Shown here piece by piece: positions 59,823 through 64,000 of a stretch of 64,000 bases of DNA. The notes beneath the pieces are model-generated. The model ran no database searches and had not been told where the DNA came from. It saw nothing but the letters and a program-made list of their open reading frames with translations. A program made the position numbers and the translations under genes. The DNA is from Dehalococcoidia bacterium (GTDB lineage Bacteria; Chloroflexota; Dehalococcoidia; Bin125). The first letter of the stretch is position 1. Each line of letters begins with the position of its first letter. The stretch covers positions 248,001 to 312,000 of the forward strand of contig JAJDTU010000002.1 in NCBI GenBank assembly GCA_022826965.1. Reading direction: 5' to 3'.

Positions 59823-60299
59823 ATGGCCGAGATCACGAACGCCGAAGAGGCGCACGCCGAGTTGGACCAGGCGCGCGAGGAGTTCCTGGAGCTTGTACAG
59901 GGACTGTCTAGCGAGGAATGGAACCGCAAGAGCAACAACGCCGCCTGGACCAACGGCCAGCTCTGCTGGCACGTCGCCTTCACCGCGAGCGGCGGCGCGC
60001 CGAGGGTGTCACGGTTGCGCCAGAACAAAGGCATGAATCCGCCCGGTCCGCTGATGGCGGTTCTCAACGTGCTCAGCATGTGGTTGGTGCGCATCCGCTC
60101 CCGCGGCGCGACCCCCGATTCGGTGCTGGCCTTCTTCGAGGAGCGCCTGGCGATGACGCGCGGGATGATCGATACCGTTGCCGACGACGAGTGGGGCAAC
60201 GGCGGCGTATTCCTGGGCGAGCCGATGACCGTCGGCAACTCGTTCGGATTCCTGCGCGGACACGTCAGCGAGCACGCTGCGGAGATGCGGCGCGACTAG
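59823..60299 (+). CDS. DinB-like (DinB_2/MDMPI-type) four-helix protein, tandem copy 1
   Basis: A 158-residue protein of the DinB/YfiT four-helix metal-binding superfamily. The possible metal ligands are His50 (LCWHVAF), His147 and His151 (GHVSEHAAEM). The sequence LSSEEWNRKSNNAAWTNGQL is the usual helix-2 start of the family. Related proteins are thiol-dependent transferases (bacillithiol/mycothiol-linked) or damage-inducible proteins of unknown role. The next gene is a collinear paralog of identical length, 83 bp downstream. Confidence 0.8.
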   Translation: MAEITNAEEAHAELDQAREEFLELVQGLSSEEWNRKSNNAAWTNGQLCWHVAFTASGGAPRVSRLRQNKGMNPPGPLMAVLNVLSMWLVRIRSRGATPDSVLAFFEERLAMTRGMIDTVADDEWGNGGVFLGEPMTVGNSFGFLRGHVSEHAAEMRRD

Positions 60300-60382
60300 G
60301 CCGCCGGCGCAGCGATTGCGCCAGGTTCGACGGGGCGCTTCGAGAGCGATCCGTCGATACGGATAACGAACAGGACTGAACC

Positions 60383-60859
60383 ATGTCAGGGATCACCAAC
60401 GCCGACGAGGCGCGCGCCGCGCTCGAGCAAGCGCGCACGGAGTATCGAGAACTCGTACTGGGGCTTTCCGAAGACGAGTGGAATCGACAGAGCAACAACG
60501 CCGGTTGGAACAACGGCCAGCTCTGCTGGCACATCGCCTTCGGGGTCGGAGCGGGGGGACAGTCCCTCTCCCGGCTGCGCAAGAACAAAGGCATGAACCC
60601 ACCCGCGCCGCTGATGGCCGTCATCAACTTCGCCAGCCTGTGGTTCGTTCGCATCCGTTCACGCGGCGCCAGCCCGGAGTCGGTCCTCGCCTTCTTCGAC
60701 GAGGGCCACGCCAAGATGCTCGATCTGGCCGCCGGCATCGGCGACGACGAGTGGGGCAACGGCGGCGTGGTGCTGGGCGAGGAGACGACGGTCGGCGGGG
60801 TCTTCGCCTTCCCGAGCGAGCACATCAGTGAACATGCATCGGAGATGCGGCGCGACTAG
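60383..60859 (+). CDS. DinB-like four-helix protein, tandem copy 2
   Basis: A 158-residue paralog of the preceding gene, with the same His50 (LCWHIAF), His147 and His151 (EHISEHASEM) and the same RIRSRGA(T/S)P segment. Most differences are in the segment between about 52 and 62 and near 110-125. The pair looks like a local duplication retained as two genes, possibly as a heterodimer. A thioesterase gene follows after 15 bp, so the three may form one operon. Confidence 0.8.
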   Translation: MSGITNADEARAALEQARTEYRELVLGLSEDEWNRQSNNAGWNNGQLCWHIAFGVGAGGQSLSRLRKNKGMNPPAPLMAVINFASLWFVRIRSRGASPESVLAFFDEGHAKMLDLAAGIGDDEWGNGGVVLGEETTVGGVFAFPSEHISEHASEMRRD

Positions 60860-60874
60860 GCCGCACGCACGCTG

Positions 60875-61303
60875 ATGCCGCTCAGTTCGGACGAGATCTT
60901 CGAGCGCTATCCGCCGCTGGGTGAGATGGAGGCGGTCGCGCTCTTCCAGGAGCTCGGCTACCGCTTCACCGACGCCGGCGAAGGCTGGTGCGAGATCACG
61001 CTGACCGCCTCGCCCAAGACGCACAACCTCTACGGCATCGTCCACGGCGGCGTCTGGCTGCTCGTCGCCGACTCGGCAATGGGCGGCGCGCTGGGCACAA
61101 TCCAGGGGGAGGGTGAGCGTGTGATCACGGCCCAATCGGAGTTTCGCTGGCTGCGCGGACTGGATGGCGACGTCATCCGCGCCCGAGCCGAAGTGATCCG
61201 CCGCGGCCGGACGTTGAGTCACTGCTCGGTGGACCTGTACGACGACCAGGACCGCCACATCGGTCACGGCAACGGCACCTATGTGATGCTTCCGCCGGAG
61301 TAA
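60875..61303 (+). CDS. PaaI-like hot-dog thioesterase
   Basis: A 142-residue hot-dog fold thioesterase. The motif HNLYGIVHGGVWLLVADSAMGGA contains Asn51, His57-Gly-Gly and Asp66, the PaaI/YbgC-type active-site arrangement for hydrolysing acyl-CoA, often aromatic or hydroxylated. The strand segment VITAQSEFRWLRG and the terminal HIGHGNGTYVML are typical. Closely spaced after the DinB-like genes, with a weak ribosome site. Substrate unknown. Confidence 0.87.
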   Translation: MPLSSDEIFERYPPLGEMEAVALFQELGYRFTDAGEGWCEITLTASPKTHNLYGIVHGGVWLLVADSAMGGALGTIQGEGERVITAQSEFRWLRGLDGDVIRARAEVIRRGRTLSHCSVDLYDDQDRHIGHGNGTYVMLPPE

Positions 61304-61326
61304 TGTTGGCGGAACTGGCGAAGTCC

Positions 61327-61339
61327 TACCCTGAGGCTC
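61327..61339 (+). repeat. Duplicated upstream block, copy 1 (before SDR 61375)
   Basis: TACCCTGAGGCTCC-like sequence and a following ATCGAT-type stretch recur at 62234-62246 before the second SDR. TACCCT may serve as a -10 box, but no good -35 was found. Confidence 0.45.
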
Positions 61340-61374
61340 CAATCGATAGATGAGCCGGTGAGAGGCGTGCCCGG

Positions 61375-62124
61375 ATGGCTGGACGACTTGAGGGCAAGGT
61401 CGCATTGATCACGGGCGGAGCGCGAGGTCAGGGCGCGGCCGAGGCGACATTGTTTGCCGAAGAGGGCGCGGTGGTCGTCATCACCGACGTGCTGGATGGG
61501 GACGGCGAAGCGATGGCATCCTCGAACGACCGTGTTCGCTACCTGCATCACGACGTGACCAACGAGGACGAATGGGCCGCAGTGGTTGAGGAGATGCTCG
61601 AGGACTTCGGCAAGATTGATGTACTGATCAACAACGCAGGCATCTTTCGCTACGGCTCGATCGCCGAGACCACGCTGGCGGAGTACCGCCAGGTGATCGA
61701 CGTGAACCAGGTCGGAGTCTTCCTCGGCCTCAAGCACGTCGGTCCCGTGATGGCGGCGGCAGGATCTGGTTCGATCGTCAACATCTCATCTGTGGCGGGA
61801 ATGCGCGGCCCGGCAACGATGGTCGCCTACACGGCGAGCAAGTGGGCGGTCCGCGGGATGACCAAAGTGGCGATGAACGAGTTCGCTCCGTCCGGCGTCC
61901 GCGTCAACTCGGTCCACCCCGGACTGATCGAAACGCCCATGCTGGAGCACCATCCGATGATCGAGGGTGGTCAGGCGGACGCGCTGATCCGCCGTGTACC
62001 GTACGGCCGGCTTGCGGAGGCGGAGGAGGTTGCGCGTCTGGCCTTGTTCCTCGCCTCGGACGACTCCGAGTACATGAATGGCGTCGAATTCGTCATCGAC
62101 GGCGGCATGACCCAGGGGTTCTGA
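61375..62124 (+). CDS. Short-chain dehydrogenase (3alpha,20beta-HSD-like), tandem copy 1
   Basis: A 249-residue classical SDR with TGGARGQG (13-20), HHDVT, NNAG (86-89), catalytic Ser139, Tyr152 and Lys156, and PG motif VHPGLIETPM. The GARGQG cofactor loop and residue numbers match 3alpha,20beta-hydroxysteroid dehydrogenase and related cyclic-alcohol dehydrogenases, usually NAD-linked. Its paralog follows 157 bp downstream. Substrate unknown, though hydroxylated cyclic compounds or bile-acid-like or sterol-like alcohols fit. Confidence 0.93.
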   Translation: MAGRLEGKVALITGGARGQGAAEATLFAEEGAVVVITDVLDGDGEAMASSNDRVRYLHHDVTNEDEWAAVVEEMLEDFGKIDVLINNAGIFRYGSIAETTLAEYRQVIDVNQVGVFLGLKHVGPVMAAAGSGSIVNISSVAGMRGPATMVAYTASKWAVRGMTKVAMNEFAPSGVRVNSVHPGLIETPMLEHHPMIEGGQADALIRRVPYGRLAEAEEVARLALFLASDDSEYMNGVEFVIDGGMTQGF

Positions 62125-62180
62125 TTTCGGGACCGAGCCCCGGCTACGGTGCCCGCGTGACCTTTCTCCCGGAATGGCCG

Positions 62181-62281
62181 GCTCTACCCTCGGCGTCTCC
62201 TCGGGGGGGACGGAGGAGTAAGGTTTGAAGCTCTACCCTAAGGCTCCGACGAATCGATGAACCGCGGAAGGACGTGTCTGC
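62181..62281 (+). repeat. Intergenic region with GCTCTACCCT repeated and duplicated leader
   Basis: GCTCTACCCT occurs at about 62180-62189 and again at 62230-62239, and the second copy with AGGCTCC (62240-62246) corresponds to the leader of the first SDR. Between them is GC-rich GTCTCCTCGGGGGGGACGGAGG. The duplication that made the two SDR genes therefore included their upstream DNA. Confidence 0.5.
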
Positions 62282-63031
62282 ATGGCCGGGAGACTCGAAG
62301 GCAAGACGGCATTGATCACCGGAGGCGCGCGCGGTCAGGGAGCGGCTGAGGCGCAACTGTTCGCGGAAGAGGGCGCGATGGTCGTGATCACCGACGTGCT
62401 GGACTCGGACGGCGAAGCGACGGCGGCGACCAGCGACAGCATCCGCTACCTACATCACGATGTCACCAGCGAAGACGAGTGGACCGCGGTGGTCCAGGAT
62501 GTGCTCGAGGATTACGGCAAGATTGACACGTTGATTAACAACGCCGGGATCTACCGCCAGGCGCCGATCGCCAGTCTGTCGGTCGAGATGTACATGGAAG
62601 TGATCAACATCAACCAGGTCGGGGTGTTTCTTGGCCTGAAGCATGTTGGGCCCGCCATGTGCGAGGCCGGTTCCGGTTCGATCATTAACATCTCCTCAAT
62701 CGCCGGCATGCGCGGCGGGGCCGGTTCGCTGGCCTATTCCGCGTCGAAGTGGGCGGTGCGCGGCATGACCAAGGTCGCCATGAGCGAGTTCGCGCCCTCG
62801 GGGGTGCGCGTCAACTCGATCCATCCCGGCCTGATCGAGACGCCGATGCTGCACCAACTCCCGGCTATCGAGCAGGGTCTCACCGACCAACTCGTGCGCA
62901 GGATTCCCTACGGTCGGATCGCTGAGGCTGTGGAAGTTGCCAAGCTCGCGCTGTTCCTTGCTTCGGACGACTCCGAGTACATGAACGGTGTCGAGTTCAT
63001 CATCGACGGTGGCATGACCCAGGGGATCTGA
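62282..63031 (+). CDS. Short-chain dehydrogenase (3alpha,20beta-HSD-like), tandem copy 2
   Basis: A 249-residue paralog of the preceding SDR, collinear throughout, with TGGARGQG, NNAG, Ser139, Tyr152, Lys156 and HPGLIETPML. Differences between the copies cluster at about 92-106 (IYRQAPIASLSVEMY against IFRYGSIAETTLAEY) and at 195-208, both near the substrate pocket in SDRs, which hints at different substrates. The hydrolase/cyclase gene follows after 21 bp. Confidence 0.93.
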   Translation: MAGRLEGKTALITGGARGQGAAEAQLFAEEGAMVVITDVLDSDGEATAATSDSIRYLHHDVTSEDEWTAVVQDVLEDYGKIDTLINNAGIYRQAPIASLSVEMYMEVININQVGVFLGLKHVGPAMCEAGSGSIINISSIAGMRGGAGSLAYSASKWAVRGMTKVAMSEFAPSGVRVNSIHPGLIETPMLHQLPAIEQGLTDQLVRRIPYGRIAEAVEVAKLALFLASDDSEYMNGVEFIIDGGMTQGI

Positions 63032-63052
63032 TCCAGCAAGACTGGAAAGAGT

Positions 63053-64000
63053 ATGAGCGCGCCTTCGGTCCAATACACCCTCACCGACGACGATGTCGCC
63101 ATCGCCTGGGTCGAACGCGGCGTAGGCAAGCCGTTAGTCGTTTCGACGGGACCGATGCTCCCGCTCAACGTCGGTTGGGAGCCTGGCGGACTCTGGGATC
63201 GGCTCTCCCAGTCATTCCGTGTGATTCGTTTCGATCCGCGCGGTTGCGGACTCTCGGAACGGGACGGTGTGTTCGGTTCGTTTCACGACGAAGCGATGGA
63301 CCTGGCTGCCGTCGTCAATGAGCTGGGCGAGCCACGAGTCGCGTTGATGGGCTACTACATTGGCACGCCCGCTGCCGTGATTGCCATGCTCAACGAACCG
63401 GAACGCTTCACCCACATGGTGTTGCACCTGCCGATTCCTATGGTCGGAAATCAGACTTTCGCGCGCGACGCTGCTGTTTCACCCCAGGATGAGTACAGCG
63501 AACTCATGGACGGCACCATCGGAAACCTCCTCCGGCTCGGTTGGCAGTATCACGAGGAGTCCGCCCGGCGGGCGTTGCTGACGATCATTGCGCCAACAGC
63601 CGACGAAGCCACGCTGCGGAGCCTCTCGGAACTGATGCATCACTACCCCTCGATGAATCGGCTGTTCGGGCTGATACCGGAGATGCGCAGCCTCAATCTT
63701 CGTGACGAATTGCGAAGCGTTGAGATACCAACCCTCATCTCGATCCCGCCGGAGGGCGACGGATTTGAGGATTCAAACGCTTCGTTCGGACGTGACTGGG
63801 CCCGACGCATCCGTGGCGCGCGGCTCCTGGTTGGACGCGACGACACGTCAGTGCTCGTCAACGGGGCCCTGACTATCAACCAGTTGGCTGAGGAGATGGA
63901 GAAGTTCATCGGCATCGATCTCCAGTCGCAGACCTCCGGCCAGGCGACGCGAACCGTGCTGTTTACCGACATTGAAGGATCGACATCAATGGTCGATCGA
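63053..64000 (+). CDS. Alpha/beta-hydrolase-class III nucleotide cyclase fusion, 3' end beyond window
   Basis: The visible 316 residues start MSAPSVQYTLTDDDVAIAWV and form an alpha/beta-hydrolase domain to about 285, with RFDPRGCGLSE. At the nucleophile elbow it has G100-Y-Y-I-G104, so the usual Ser of GxSxG is Tyr102 and hydrolase activity is unlikely. From 302 the frame reads VLFTDIEGSTSM, the start of a class III adenylate/guanylate cyclase domain, whose Asp306 is the first metal ligand. Hydrolase-cyclase fusions of this kind occur in actinobacteria and Chloroflexota; the first domain probably senses a small molecule and controls cyclic nucleotide synthesis. The frame is open at the right edge. 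Confidence 0.85.
   Translation, partial: MSAPSVQYTLTDDDVAIAWVERGVGKPLVVSTGPMLPLNVGWEPGGLWDRLSQSFRVIRFDPRGCGLSERDGVFGSFHDEAMDLAAVVNELGEPRVALMGYYIGTPAAVIAMLNEPERFTHMVLHLPIPMVGNQTFARDAAVSPQDEYSELMDGTIGNLLRLGWQYHEESARRALLTIIAPTADEATLRSLSELMHHYPSMNRLFGLIPEMRSLNLRDELRSVEIPTLISIPPEGDGFEDSNASFGRDWARRIRGARLLVGRDDTSVLVNGALTINQLAEEMEKFIGIDLQSQTSGQATRTVLFTDIEGSTSMVDR

Noticed and set aside
1-64000. CRISPR arrays, rRNA operons, insertion sequences, prophage genes
   Set aside because: No regularly spaced repeats, rRNA-like conserved blocks, transposase or phage structural motifs were seen on either strand. The CAG-rich tracts are irregular and coding.

Overview
The window is a GC-rich bacterial segment, densely coded, with no rRNA, tRNA, phage, insertion sequence or CRISPR array that I could recognise. 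The gene mix is typical of heterotrophic Chloroflexota of the SAR202/Dehalococcoidia kind: many peptide-type ABC importers with Tat-lipoprotein binding proteins, four enolase-superfamily enzymes, CaiB/BaiF CoA-transferases, Cys-type sulfatases with their activating enzyme, SDRs, an AOR-family oxidoreductase and a haloalkane dehalogenase. This taxonomic placement is inferred from gene content only. The O2-dependent formylglycine-generating enzyme and the flavin halogenase family member point to an aerobic or microaerobic cell.

Layout. 1-10.5 kb: an MFS transporter cut by the left edge, an HTH protein carrying an in-frame palindromic repeat, an AOR-type tungsten oxidoreductase, two small membrane-anchored proteins, a PH-like membrane protein, a peroxiredoxin, an SDR, a toxin-antitoxin-like gene pair, an alpha/beta hydrolase and a flavin-dependent halogenase family protein. 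10.2-11.6 kb: a flavoprotein reductase ending in a cysteine cluster. 11.9-26.7 kb: three plus-strand ABC import loci (SBP1-permeases, SBP2-permeases, SBP3-permeases-SBP4), interrupted only by a quinone-oxidoreductase-like gene. 26.7-32.3 kb: a minus-strand sulfatase / formylglycine-generating enzyme / sulfatase operon. 32.4-46.7 kb: a CoA-transferase, then a minus-strand block read as amidase, tandem CoA-transferase, enolase-family enzyme, three related binding proteins and one permease pair. 46.9-56.4 kb: the plus-strand counterpart, with two tandem enolase-family enzymes, a D-aminoacylase-like amidohydrolase, SBP8 with its permeases and a fourth enolase-family enzyme. 56.4-64 kb: MaoC-like dehydratase, nitroreductase, VOC protein, haloalkane dehalogenase, two tandem DinB-like proteins, a PaaI-like thioesterase, two tandem SDRs and an alpha/beta-hydrolase/nucleotide-cyclase fusion cut by the right edge.

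How it works together (inference): binding proteins and permeases import amide- or peptide-like or carboxylated organics. Amidase, D-aminoacylase, sulfatases and dehalogenase remove substituents. Enolase-family dehydratases or racemases, MaoC dehydratase, SDRs and CoA-transferases feed the carbon into central metabolism. No ABC ATPase is encoded here, so the five permease pairs must borrow ATPases from elsewhere.

The most unusual signals are: (i) an almost invariant 39-residue Tat-lipoprotein leader followed by Asp runs and long glutamine-rich linkers in all eight binding proteins; (ii) a shared promoter pattern (TTG-type -35, exactly 17 bp, then an ATACT-type -10) before six of them and one permease pair; (iii) a 38-bp perfect palindrome placed immediately after one such -10 box; (iv) a dispersed GC-rich palindromic repeat found between operon genes and once in frame inside a protein.
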